Position numbers and translations under genes: made by a program. Of a DNA stretch of 64,000 nucleotides, positions 8,536 to 16,713 are shown piece after piece. The notes beneath the pieces are model-generated. The model saw nothing but the letters and a program-made list of their open reading frames with translations. It did no database searches and was not told the origin of the DNA. Numbering within the stretch: position 1 is the first letter of the stretch; each line of letters begins with the position of its first letter. Origin of the DNA: Bog-756 sp963833585 (GTDB lineage Bacteria > Actinomycetota > Acidimicrobiia > Acidimicrobiales > RAAP-2); assembly GCA_963833585.1 (NCBI GenBank), contig CAWHYF010000006.1, positions 186,001-250,000 of the forward strand, read 5' to 3'.

Positions 8536-9564
8536 TCAGAGCTCCCCACCGGCCCGGGCCAGGCGGTGGCCCTCGGCTCTGGCGTAAAGGGCGGCCGGCT
8601 CACCGAACAGGGCTGGCCAGGCCTTGGCCCGCCGGAAGTAGAGCTGGATGTCGAACTCCAGCATGAACCCGTAGCCCCCGTGGTAGTGCAGGCTGCGGTA
8701 GCTGGCCTCCCGGGCCGCTTCGGCGTTGAAGGCACAGGCCAGCGCGGCCAGCTCGGCAGCCCGCCCCGGCTCCTCGGAGGCAGCCCAGGCCGCCTCCCGG
8801 GCCAGCAGGGCACCACCGTCGACCGCGGTGGCCGCGTCAGCCAGGCCGTGGGCCACCGACTGGAACGAGCCGATGGGCACCCCGAAGGCATGTCGCTCCT
8901 TGACGTACTCCACGGCGATCTCGATGGAACGGGCCCCCATCCCGGCCAGAGCGTTGGCCATCAGCACCATCCACTCGTCCCTGGCCCGTTCGAACGACGG
9001 ACCGACCGCCGAACCCGAAGCCAGCGGCGCCCCGCCCGCGCCCACCTCGAGGTCGGCCACCGGCATGGAGCCGAGGTTGCTGATCGACCTCTGGATTCCG
9101 TCGGTGGTGTGGCTGAAGAGCCGGTCCCCGTCCACGTAGACCACGGTGTCGGCCACCGCGCCGGAAGGCACCATCAGCAGGGTCCCGTCCCGAGGGGGGT
9201 GGAGGGCCAGTGTGACGATGGTCCCGCCGGAGACGCTCGACTCCAGGAGGGACCGGGCCGCGGCTCCATCGGTGCGGGCCAACAGGCGGGCCGCCACCTG
9301 GGCCTCCAGAAGGGGCGCGGCACCGAGGAACCGCCCATGCTGCTCGGCCACCAGCGCCAGGTCCAACAGGGTCGCCCCCCAGCCGCCCGACTCCTCACCG
9401 ACCGCCATCTCGAGCGCCCCGACCTCGCAGAGCCGGCGCCAGAGCTCGGGGTCATGGCCCACCGGCTCGGCGGCGCGAACCCGCTCCGGGGGCGATTCCT
9501 TGGCGTAGAGCGCGCCGAAGGCCTCGATGAGCTGCTGCTGTTCCTCGGAAGGGTTGAGGTCCAT
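8536..9564 (-). CDS. Acyl-CoA dehydrogenase, shorter partner subunit
   Basis: Acyl-CoA dehydrogenase-fold protein of 342 residues, shorter than typical enzymes. The N-terminal part (LNPSEEQQQLIEAFGALYAK) is standard, but the middle flavin/substrate domain is reduced and lacks the TEPxxGSD signature. The C-terminal half keeps YVKERHAFGVPIGSFQSVAH and the helix HYHGGYGFMLEFDIQLYFRR. The final YEGT/GGTSEIQ catalytic tail is absent. This is the profile of the beta subunit in heterotetrameric FadE enzymes and it is directly followed by the full-length dehydrogenase. ATG at 9564 was chosen because the family domain starts there; longer in-frame extension upstream is low-complexity. Confidence 0.82.
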   Translation of the reverse strand: MDLNPSEEQQQLIEAFGALYAKESPPERVRAAEPVGHDPELWRRLCEVGALEMAVGEESGGWGATLLDLALVAEQHGRFLGAAPLLEAQVAARLLARTDGAAARSLLESSVSGGTIVTLALHPPRDGTLLMVPSGAVADTVVYVDGDRLFSHTTDGIQRSISNLGSMPVADLEVGAGGAPLASGSAVGPSFERARDEWMVLMANALAGMGARSIEIAVEYVKERHAFGVPIGSFQSVAHGLADAATAVDGGALLAREAAWAASEEPGRAAELAALACAFNAEAAREASYRSLHYHGGYGFMLEFDIQLYFRRAKAWPALFGEPAALYARAEGHRLARAGGEL

Positions 9565-9979
9565 CGGGCCAGCTTCCTCCCTCGTCCACCCCGACGCGGC
9601 GGGCGAGTTCTGATCGGCATCGGTAGGGCGCTTCTCTCGGTACGACACTGTTACACGGCACGGGCGCGACACCGTCCACCCAGCCGGAACCGGCCGAACG
9701 TGGGCACCCCGGCCCCCTACGTACCATCGATCTGCGCCAGGGCGCAATCCGCCCACCCGTCCCGGGGCCTGCTGGTGCGTGCCCCCCCGTCCGGCGGCCG
9801 GTCCGGTCGGCAGGCCTGGCGCGTCGTCGTCGGGGCCGGCGCTGGCGACTGCGGGGTCGTCGGGCCGGCACCCGCCCGGGCAACCTGGGGCCGGCACCCG
9901 GCCCGTGCAACCTCGGACCGGTACCATGCCAGACAGGGAGAGTATCCGGCCCTGAAGGGCCCGACCGGAAGGGGGCATC
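9565..9979. other. 415-bp divergent intergenic region
   Basis: Non-coding spacer between the leftward dehydrogenase pair and the rightward P450. No conserved ORF is seen. It contains a two-copy direct repeat (9862-9913), a TACCAT box at 9922-9927 that could be the P450 -10 element, and AAGGGGG just before the P450 ATG. The left part should hold the promoter of the dehydrogenase pair; I see no clear operator there. Confidence 0.6.
9862..9913. repeat. Direct repeat upstream of P450
   Basis: Two copies of a 25-26-base unit, 9862-9886 and 9888-9913, sharing GGGCCGGCACCCG at the start and GCAACCT at the end. A weaker third copy may begin at 9914. They end eight bases before the candidate P450 -10 box, a position typical of activator sites. 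Function is inferred from place only. Confidence 0.55.
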
Positions 9980-11203
9980 ATGTCCGACACAGTGGCGAGT
10001 CAGGCCCCTGTCGAGTTCGATCCGTTCTCCGACCAGTACTTCAACGACCCCTACGATCTCTACCGGCGCCTGCGGGACGAGGCCCCGGTGTACTTCAACG
10101 AGCAGTACGGCTTCTGGGCCCTGTTCCGGTACGAAGACGTCTGCGCCGCCCACAAGGACTGGCAGACCTTCTCCAGCAGCCACGGTGTGGATCTGCACAC
10201 CCTCAACACCGATCCCGAGATCATCAAGATGTACCGGTCCATCATCATGATGGACCCGCCCGAACACGACCGACTGCGCTCGCTGGTCAGCCGGGTGTTC
10301 ACTCCGCGGGCCGTCGGCGCCCTCGAGCCGATGGTTCGGGAGGTGATCGAGGGCTTCCTGGCTCCCTTCGACGACGCCGAGAGCTTCGACGCGGTGGCCG
10401 ACTTCAGCGGCCCCTTTCCGGTCGAGATCATCTGTCGAATGCTCGGTGTACCCGAAGGCGAACGGCAGCAGATCCGTCATTGGCTGGACATCGGCCTCCA
10501 CCGCGAGCCGGGGCGGATGGATCCGACCCCCGAGGGGGTGCAGGCTCAGATCGACAGCGGCACCTACTGGCTGGGTCTCACCCGGGAGAAGCGAAAGCAC
10601 CCCGGCGACGACATGATCTCCAGGTTGACCCAGGTCGAAGTGGACCGCGGCGACGGTCAGATGACCCAGCTCGACGACAACGAGATCGCCGGCTTCACCG
10701 GCCTGCTGGGCGGGGCCGGCGCCGAGACGGTCACCAAGCTGGTGGGTAATGCCGCCGTCCTCTTCCACCGGTACCCCGACCAGTACCGCAAGGTCATCGA
10801 GGACCCGTCCAGGATTCCGGCCGCGGTGGAGGAAGTCCTCCGCTACTACCCACCGTCCCAGTACCAGGGCCGCTTCTCCGTGCGCCAGTCGGTCTACGGC
10901 GGGGTGACCGTGCCGGCCGGCTTCCCCACCATCCTGGTCACCGGCTCCGCCACCCGGGACGAGCGGTTCTACGACGAACCCGACACCTTCGAGGTCGATC
11001 GGTCGGCCAGTCTGGCGCTCGGCCTGGGCTACGGCATCCACAGTTGTCTGGGGGCGGCCCTGGCCCGCATGGAAAGCAGGGTGGCCATCGAGGAACTGGC
11101 CAAACGGTGGCCGTCGTACGAGGTGGACGAGGCCAACTGCCGGCGGGTCCAGATGTCCAACGTGGCCGGGTACTCCAGCGTACCGATGCACCGGGCGGGC
11201 TGA
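9980..11203 (+). CDS. Cytochrome P450
   Basis: Soluble bacterial haem monooxygenase of 407 residues that needs an external ferredoxin. The I-helix oxygen-activation motif is GGAGAET, the K-helix ExxR is EEVLR, and the haem-ligand region is LGYGIHSCLG with Cys356. The conserved Phe at the start of the haem motif (FGxGxHxCxG) is Leu here, which is unusual and could shift haem redox properties. ATG at 9980 has AAGGGGG upstream. It stands alone on the plus strand between leftward acyl-CoA genes; the nearest candidate redox partner is the 3Fe-4S ferredoxin at 17203-17394. Substrate unknown; a lipid or terpenoid-like acid fits the neighbours. Confidence 0.92.
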   Translation: MSDTVASQAPVEFDPFSDQYFNDPYDLYRRLRDEAPVYFNEQYGFWALFRYEDVCAAHKDWQTFSSSHGVDLHTLNTDPEIIKMYRSIIMMDPPEHDRLRSLVSRVFTPRAVGALEPMVREVIEGFLAPFDDAESFDAVADFSGPFPVEIICRMLGVPEGERQQIRHWLDIGLHREPGRMDPTPEGVQAQIDSGTYWLGLTREKRKHPGDDMISRLTQVEVDRGDGQMTQLDDNEIAGFTGLLGGAGAETVTKLVGNAAVLFHRYPDQYRKVIEDPSRIPAAVEEVLRYYPPSQYQGRFSVRQSVYGGVTVPAGFPTILVTGSATRDERFYDEPDTFEVDRSASLALGLGYGIHSCLGAALARMESRVAIEELAKRWPSYEVDEANCRRVQMSNVAGYSSVPMHRAG

Positions 11204-11212
11204 CCCGCCCGG
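11191..11212. terminator. Hairpin at convergent P450/crotonase ends
   Basis: Perfect nine-base stem (CCGGGCGGG / CCCGCCCGG) with loop CTGA; the loop holds the P450 stop codon. No T-tract follows on either strand. Likely a bidirectional terminator or transcript-end protector between the convergent genes. Confidence 0.6.
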
Positions 11213-11226
11213 CCCAGCGGGCCCGG

Positions 11227-12135
11227 CTACTTGCGGCTGGGTACCGGTCCCTCCACCGCGTCGGGCACGGCCAGCCGTACCGGTGGCGAGCTCTTCCAGT
11301 CGGCCACGCCGTCCTCGGGCAAGGCCACCGGGTACTTGTTCTCGTGCACCTCGGCCCAGTGGGCGTGGTTCAACTGGTGCAGGGTGAAGCAGGCCTGGAG
11401 CGAGTTGTAGAAGCCCATGTTGTCCACGGTCTGGTTCACCGACTCCTTGATGAGCAACGCGGTGACCGTGGGCAGCTCGGCGATCCTCTTGGCGTAGTCG
11501 AGGGTCCGCTCGCTGAGCTCCTCGGTGGGGAAGATCTTGGAGACCATGCCCAGTCGGTGGGCCTCGTTGATGTCGATGGCGTCGCCGGTGAGCATCAGCT
11601 CCTTGGTCCGGCGGGGACCGAATTCCCACGGGTGTCCGAAGTATTCGACCCCGCACATACCGAGACGGGTACCCACCACGTCGGCAAACAACACGTTCTC
11701 CGCCCCGACGATCAGGTCGCACGCCCACATGAGCATCAGGCCGGCCGCGAAGACAGTGCCCTGGACCTGGGCGACGGTGATCTTGCGCAGGTTCCGCCAC
11801 CGGAGGGTGTTCTGGAAGTAGTAGTGCCACTCCTGGAGCATGCGGGCCTCGGCCCCCACCCTGGTGGCCCCGTTCATCTGGCTGGTCGGGTGGCTGGTGC
11901 GCTCCTCGGCGGCCTTGGCTGAACCCATGTCGTGGCCCGAGGAGAAGAGCGGCCCGGTGCCGCCCAAGATCACCACCCGGACGGTGTCGTCCTCCTCGGC
12001 CACCCGGAAGGCGTCGTCCAGCTCGACCAGCAGGCCACGGTTCTGCGCGTTGCGGGTGTCCGGCCGGTCCAGGAGGATCCGGACCACCCGACCCTCGTCA
12101 AGCCGTTCGAACTGCAGGAACTCATACTCGGGCAT
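11227..12135 (-). CDS. Crotonase-family protein without the two catalytic glutamates
   Basis: Enoyl-CoA hydratase/isomerase-fold protein of 302 residues. The CoA-binding and oxyanion parts are present: RILLDRPDTRNAQ, SSGHDM and a central VQGTVFAAGLMLMWACD. In classical hydratases two Glu residues sit in GGGCELAM and QPEILLG; the matching stretches here are AAGLMLMWACD and FADVVGTRLG, neither with Glu. The C-terminal half ending in the NHAHWAEVHE region is longer than usual. It is therefore a crotonase-fold enzyme whose chemistry is unlikely to be simple hydration; a mycobacterium-type subgroup with similar features exists to my knowledge. ATG at 12135 follows GAGGAGA. It lies downstream of an acyl-CoA ligase. 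Confidence 0.8.
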   Translation of the reverse strand: MPEYEFLQFERLDEGRVVRILLDRPDTRNAQNRGLLVELDDAFRVAEEDDTVRVVILGGTGPLFSSGHDMGSAKAAEERTSHPTSQMNGATRVGAEARMLQEWHYYFQNTLRWRNLRKITVAQVQGTVFAAGLMLMWACDLIVGAENVLFADVVGTRLGMCGVEYFGHPWEFGPRRTKELMLTGDAIDINEAHRLGMVSKIFPTEELSERTLDYAKRIAELPTVTALLIKESVNQTVDNMGFYNSLQACFTLHQLNHAHWAEVHENKYPVALPEDGVADWKSSPPVRLAVPDAVEGPVPSRK

Positions 12136-12351
12136 GGCGCTGATCCGTCTCCTCGTGGTCGTGGTGCGATGGTGGTGTGGCGGCCCAGGGAGGGGGACCG
12201 CCGGGCCGGGCGCGACCGTCAAGGCCGGGCAGTGTCGCCGACCTCGTACCCCCGGGTCGACCGGACCACGGTATACCTCGGGCCTCGGTTCCGCCATGCC
12301 GCACCCGGGTCGACCAGGGAAGACGACCGGGTCGGGTCGGTCGGGTCGGCT

Positions 12352-12368
12352 CTGACCCCCGGGGTCAG
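12352..12368. terminator. Palindrome over the stop of the ligase gene
   Basis: Perfect eight-base arms CTGACCCC and GGGGTCAG around a single C. The right arm contains the leftward ligase stop (12365-12367). A GGGTCGG-rich simple repeat (about 12329-12349) lies beside it. Could act as a terminator or transcript-end structure before the crotonase gene; no T-tract. Confidence 0.45.
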
Positions 12369-13885
12369 GCCCGGGCACCGGCCGGGGTGGCCGGATCCTC
12401 CCCCGACTCGGGTCCTTCCCGCGCTTGGACCAGAGCGGTCCGGTTGAGCTTCATGGCCTCAGTGCGGGCGATGTGGTCCACGAACTCCACCGTCTTGGGC
12501 ACCTTGTAGGAGGCCAGCCGGTCCCTGGCGAAGGCGATGACCTCCTCCGCGGTGGGCCCCGAGGAGTCCACCGGCTGGACGATGGCATGGACCCGGCGGC
12601 CCCACTCCGGGTCCCGCAACCCGATGACCACCACATCGTCGATGCCGGGGTGCTCACTCAAGGCCGCCTCCACCTCGGCGGGGTACACGTTGACCGCACC
12701 GGTCACGATCAGGTCGGACCGCCGATCGGCCATGAACAGGAAGCCGTCCCCGTCCAGCCATCCGAGGTCACCGACGGTCACAAAGCCGTCGTCGGTGCGC
12801 GGCATGGGGGTCACGTCGTCCCCCTTGTAGCTGGCGGCCGGGCCGGTGGGGGTGCGCATGTAGATGCTCCCGATCTCTCCCGGCTGCAGATCGTGTCCGT
12901 CCTCGTCCAGGATCTTGATCTCGGTGTCGTTGATCCCCCGCCCGAGGGTGCCCGGATGGCTGATCCACTCGTCGCCGCGGCACACCACCAGGCCGTGCAT
13001 CTCCGAGGCTCCGTAGCTCATGTAGAACCGCTCCGGTCCCACCAGCTCGCACCACCGATGCCCGAGCCAGACCGGGAGGGGCGAGGCGCCCTGCTGGACC
13101 CATTCGAGTGACGAGAAGTCCCGTGACTCGATGTCCTCCACTTGAGCCACCCGTTGCAACATGGGGGTGGCGCCGATGAAACCGGTCACCCGGTGGCGCT
13201 CGATCAGGTCGAGGAGGCGCGTGGCGTTGAACCGCTCCATCAAGACGATGTCGTCCCCGGCCATCAGGTTCCGCGTGGCCGTGAACCCGTTGGTGTGGTA
13301 CAGCGGCGCGGGAACCAGGATGCGCTGGGGCCGGGTGAGCGGTCCGTACCCCTCCACGACGGTGTTGGTCGGGAGGCCGGGGTAGAAGACGCCCGGATTC
13401 TTGATCACGATGGCCTTCGGGGTCCCGGTCGACCCTGAGCTGCAGACACCCCAGCCGTGGGGCGGGGTCACCTCAGGGAGCGGCTGGGTGGAGGCACCCA
13501 GGCTCTCCTCGAACAGGCCGGCGTGGTCGGCATCGACCACCAGACGGGGGCCGATGGTGGCGAGCACCCGGGCCCGCTCCCACTCCGGGAGGTCCCACCG
13601 CATGGGGATGACCACCGCCCCCACCTTCCACCCGGCGAAACAGGCCATCAGGTGCTCCGGCGAGTTCCGGAGACAGATGGCCAGGTACTCCCCGACCGCC
13701 ACCCCCTGCTCAGCCATGACCCGGGCCAGCTGCGTCGATCGCTCGTCCAGTTCCCGCCAGGTCACCGAGCGCTCGGCACCGTCTTCCGCCGAGAACAGCA
13801 CCGCGGTCCGGTCGGGGTGCTGGGTGGCCACCTGGTGGATGCGGGTCCCGTATGGCGTGCCCTCGCCCAGTCCGACCGCTGTCAT
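12365..13885 (-). CDS. Acyl-CoA ligase (AMP-forming)
   Basis: Acid:CoA ligase of 506 residues. Adenylation motifs in order: SSGSTGTPKAI near residue 155, PAPLYHTNGF, MSYGASEMHG, VGDLGWLDGDGFLFMADR, and VTGAVNVYPAEVE. The C-terminal catalytic Lys is in EAMKLNR. The A8 motif reads DRRSDLIVTGAVN rather than the commoner GRxKxxIxxGGEN, seen in ligases for bulky or bicyclic acids; this assignment is tentative. The gene precedes the atypical crotonase on the same strand with 229 bases between them, so a separate promoter for the latter is possible. Confidence 0.9.
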   Translation of the reverse strand: MTAVGLGEGTPYGTRIHQVATQHPDRTAVLFSAEDGAERSVTWRELDERSTQLARVMAEQGVAVGEYLAICLRNSPEHLMACFAGWKVGAVVIPMRWDLPEWERARVLATIGPRLVVDADHAGLFEESLGASTQPLPEVTPPHGWGVCSSGSTGTPKAIVIKNPGVFYPGLPTNTVVEGYGPLTRPQRILVPAPLYHTNGFTATRNLMAGDDIVLMERFNATRLLDLIERHRVTGFIGATPMLQRVAQVEDIESRDFSSLEWVQQGASPLPVWLGHRWCELVGPERFYMSYGASEMHGLVVCRGDEWISHPGTLGRGINDTEIKILDEDGHDLQPGEIGSIYMRTPTGPAASYKGDDVTPMPRTDDGFVTVGDLGWLDGDGFLFMADRRSDLIVTGAVNVYPAEVEAALSEHPGIDDVVVIGLRDPEWGRRVHAIVQPVDSSGPTAEEVIAFARDRLASYKVPKTVEFVDHIARTEAMKLNRTALVQAREGPESGEDPATPAGARA

Positions 13886-14005
13886 GGCGTTCTCCTCGTC
13901 ACTGTCCGGCCACCCGACGGACGGCCGCCGATCGGCCTGTCGCCGGCCAGACTACCGATCCCGAGAATCACGACGCTCCGGCGACGGCCCGGCCACCCCG
14001 TCGCC

Positions 14006-15667
14006 TCACCGTGCCGTCGTCAGGAGGAAGCAGCCTCCCGGCGTTCCGCCCCCGGTGCTGACGACCGCCACTTCCGCCCCCTCGACCTGGCGAGCACCTC
14101 CGTCCCCCCGCAACTGGACGATGGCCTCGTGGATGAATCCGTACCCGTGGGTCCGCCCGGCCGAGAGCTGACCACCGAAGGTGTTGAGGGGCAGGTGGCC
14201 TCCGAGGGTGATCTGGTCGGGGTCGGCCAGGAAGTCTCCGGCTTCGCCGATGCCGCAGAAGCCCAGCGCCTCGATCCAGCTCAGGCAATTGAAGGTGAAG
14301 CCGTCGTACAGCTCGGCGACATCCACGTCCCCGGGACCGAGCGAGGTCCGGGACCAGAGGTGGGCGGCCGGTCCCACGGTCTGAGGCTCGTGGCTCAGGG
14401 TGCCCTGATCCCAGCTGACCCGGTCGATGATCTGCGTGCCGACCGCCTCCACCAGCACCGGGGGTCGGGGTCGGTCCCGGGCTGTTTCGACCGACGAGAC
14501 CACCACGGCGATGGCGCCGTCACAGGGGACGTCGCAGTCGAAGAGGCCGAAGGGGCTGCTGATCATCCGGGCGGCGAAGTAGTCGTCGCGGGACATCGGG
14601 TCCCGGTAGATGGCGTCGGGGTTGAGTCCGGCGTGTCGTCGGGCGTTGACCGCGATGGTGGCCAGCGCCTCCCGGGTCGTCCCGTAGCGGTGGAAGTGGT
14701 TGGAGGCGTTCATGGCGATCCAGTTGGCCGCGCTCATGGCCCCGTAGGGGTGGCGCCACGACATGAAGTCGCCCTCGACCCGCGGGCCCCCGCCCGCGGG
14801 AGGAGCAGGTTGCCGGCGGAGTCGGTCGCTCCAGGTCGACTCCCACACCGTGCGGAAGCAGAGCACGTGCCGGCACAGCCCGGCCGCCACGGCCAGCATG
14901 GCCGCCACCACCGAACCCCCCTGCCCCGGTGTCTCCATGGCGCCGTTGAACCAGGTGGGCCGGATACGCAGCACCTCCTCCAGGGCGGTGATGCCCCCTT
15001 CGGAGTGCCCCCCGGCGGCGCCCCCGCCGGGGTAGGTGGACAGGCCGTCGACGTCGCTCATGCTCAGACCGGCGTCGGCCACGGCCCGTCGGCAGGCCTC
15101 CACCGTGAGGCCGAGCGGGTCCACCCCCAGCCGACGGCCGATCCGGGACATCCCGATCCCGGTGAACGCCACCCTCTCCTCGAACTTCTCGGCGGTCACC
15201 ATGGGCCTGACATGTCCGGCGGCCGGTTCGTCGGCCGGGACCGGGCCGGGGTCCGTACGGTCCGAGCGGGGGGTGAACACCGGGAGCCAGACCTCCTCCA
15301 CCTGCTCGAAACGCACCTCCACCCGGCACCCCACCGCCAACCGGTCGGGGTCGGTGTCGACCAGGTTGGTAGTGAGCCGGACCCGCGGATCCTCGTCGAT
15401 GGCCACGATGGCCACCACATAGGGGGCCGGGAGCTCGGGACTCCACTGGTGCTCGTTGACGGTGAACCCCGCCACCACACCGGTACCGGCCACCGGCGTG
15501 ACCTCCAACCGGTCCGATCCGCAGGTCCGACAGATCGGCCCGGGCGGGTGCTGGAGGGCCTGGCACTCGAGACAGCGCCGGAATCGGAGGATGCCGTCCC
15601 TGCCCGAGGTCCAGAAGAACTCCACTTCGGGGGTGAGCCGAGGGAGGGGGCGGGTCACCGGCGACAC
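14006..15667 (-). CDS. DUF35 (OB-fold, zinc ribbon) fused to Ltp2-like thiolase-fold aldolase
   Basis: A 553-residue fusion. Residues about 1-150 form a DUF35 domain: zinc-ribbon cysteines Cys32, Cys35, Cys46 and Cys49, then an OB-fold strand region. Residues about 165-553 are a thiolase-fold lipid-transfer/SCP-x type domain (VAFTGIGMSRIGRRLG to the GGGTPGG tail). The usual thiolase Cys nucleophile is missing: the corresponding stretch reads NGAMETPGQGGSVVAA. The motifs VAELYDGFTFNCL and GGQLSAGRTHGYG resemble Ltp2, the steroid side-chain retro-aldolase that needs a DUF35 partner. I infer a carbon-carbon lyase acting on a beta-hydroxyacyl-CoA with its DUF35 partner built in. Leftward, divergent from an SDR; GTG/ATG choice at 15667 covers the complete zinc ribbon. 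Confidence 0.82.
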   Translation of the reverse strand: MSPVTRPLPRLTPEVEFFWTSGRDGILRFRRCLECQALQHPPGPICRTCGSDRLEVTPVAGTGVVAGFTVNEHQWSPELPAPYVVAIVAIDEDPRVRLTTNLVDTDPDRLAVGCRVEVRFEQVEEVWLPVFTPRSDRTDPGPVPADEPAAGHVRPMVTAEKFEERVAFTGIGMSRIGRRLGVDPLGLTVEACRRAVADAGLSMSDVDGLSTYPGGGAAGGHSEGGITALEEVLRIRPTWFNGAMETPGQGGSVVAAMLAVAAGLCRHVLCFRTVWESTWSDRLRRQPAPPAGGGPRVEGDFMSWRHPYGAMSAANWIAMNASNHFHRYGTTREALATIAVNARRHAGLNPDAIYRDPMSRDDYFAARMISSPFGLFDCDVPCDGAIAVVVSSVETARDRPRPPVLVEAVGTQIIDRVSWDQGTLSHEPQTVGPAAHLWSRTSLGPGDVDVAELYDGFTFNCLSWIEALGFCGIGEAGDFLADPDQITLGGHLPLNTFGGQLSAGRTHGYGFIHEAIVQLRGDGGARQVEGAEVAVVSTGGGTPGGCFLLTTAR

Positions 15668-15762
15668 CCCGGACCGCCGTACCGCGGTCGGCTCACCTCG
15701 GTCCCCGCTCCCCTGCTCGACGCTGGCTTCCCGATCACGGACACGCTCCTTCTGTACCGGAG

Positions 15763-15777
15763 CACGACCGTATCGTG
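15763..15777. promoter_or_regulatory. Dyad in the divergent promoter of the DUF35 fusion and SDR
   Basis: Arms CACGA and TCGTG around CCGTA, perfect five-base dyad. A TATCGT box (15771-15776) within it could be the -10 element for the rightward SDR, so a bound regulator would block it. No regulator gene is adjacent; speculative. Confidence 0.35.
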
Positions 15778-15842
15778 GGGTGCCCGGCCACGCGGTTCGT
15801 CACGGGAGCGACGACGTCGCCACCAGGGTGGAGAATGAGTCC

Positions 15843-16703
15843 ATGACCGAACCCGGAAACGCCCCGGTGGCCCTGGTCACCGGCGCCAGTCGCGGCATCG
15901 GCAACGCGGTGGCTCGGGCCCTGGCTGCCTCCGGCCACCGGGTGGCGATCACCGCCCGCAGTCGGCGCGAGGGCGAGAGGCGGGAACACTCCTCCACCGT
16001 GGCCACCTCGGACACCAGCCCACTTCCCGGATCTCTGGCCACCACGGCCGCGGCCATCGACGCGGCCGGCGGGACGGTCCTGGCCCGGCCGTCCGACCTG
16101 TTGGACCTGACCTCGTTGACCTCGCTGGTCGGTGCGGTGCTGGACCGGTGGGGCCGGATCGACGTGCTGGTCAACAACGCCCGGTACGTGGGGCCGGGCC
16201 ACATGGACCGGTTCCTCGACACTCCTCTCGAGACGCTCCAGCACCACCTGACGGCCAACGTGGTGGCGCCGATGCACCTGATCCAGTTGGTCCTGCCGGG
16301 CATGGTCGAGCGGGGGACCGGGAAGGTGATCAACCTGACGTCGGCGGCCGGCACCTCCGACCCACCCGCCCCGGCCGGCCGGGGCGGGTGGGGCATGGGC
16401 TACGCCGTCTCCAAAGCCGCCCTCCAGCGGGTGGTGGGGGTCCTGGCCGTCGAACACCCCGGTCCAGGAATCGGCTTCTTCAACCTGAGCCCCGGTGGGG
16501 TGGCCACCGAGCGGATCCGAGCCGACATGGCCGAGTTCGGGTTCGACGCGTCGGGCTGGGCCCCACCCGAATTGATCGGCGCCGTGGTGGCCTGGCTGGC
16601 CACCGCGGCGGAGGCCGGGGCTCTGTCGGGCACCGAGGTCCGGGCCCAAGACGTGGCCCTCGAGCGCGGTCTCTACCCCGACTGGGCCCACACCTGGTCG
16701 TGA
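15843..16703 (+). CDS. Short-chain dehydrogenase/reductase
   Basis: SDR of 286 residues: cofactor motif VTGASRGIGNA at residue 12, NNARYV for the NNAG motif, catalytic Ser in NLTSAAG and GYAVSK. An insertion of about 20 residues between strands 2 and 3 (EGERREHSSTVATSD) and a Pro/Gly-rich loop before the active site (PPAPAGRGG) make it longer than the 250-residue norm. ATG at 15843 is in frame with the motif and follows GGAGAATG. It is divergent from the DUF35/thiolase-like fusion and could process the ketone or aldehyde it makes. Its end is nested with that of the next, convergent gene. Confidence 0.85.
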   Translation: MTEPGNAPVALVTGASRGIGNAVARALAASGHRVAITARSRREGERREHSSTVATSDTSPLPGSLATTAAAIDAAGGTVLARPSDLLDLTSLTSLVGAVLDRWGRIDVLVNNARYVGPGHMDRFLDTPLETLQHHLTANVVAPMHLIQLVLPGMVERGTGKVINLTSAAGTSDPPAPAGRGGWGMGYAVSKAALQRVVGVLAVEHPGPGIGFFNLSPGGVATERIRADMAEFGFDASGWAPPELIGAVVAWLATAAEAGALSGTEVRAQDVALERGLYPDWAHTWS

Positions 16704-16713
16704 TCTCGGATCA
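16701..16713. terminator. Palindrome joining two convergent stop codons
   Basis: TGATC TCG GATCA. The first TGA ends the SDR, and the final TCA is the leftward gene's TGA. Five-base stem with three-base loop, so weak as a terminator, but the arrangement recurs at other convergent junctions in this window. Confidence 0.4.

Noticed and set aside
5258..8587. 1109-codon rightward frame over the ligase and dehydrogenase
   Set aside because: Antisense to genes with clear motifs on the other strand, with His/Gln/Gly-rich shadow composition.
9452..11830. Long leftward reading frame across the P450 region
   Set aside because: It is antisense to the P450, reads low-complexity Pro/Arg/Gly sequence, and has no family motif; high GC produces such frames.
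12329..12349. GGGTCGG simple repeat as a regulatory array
   Set aside because: Short, irregular and beside a likely transcript end; composition alone explains it.
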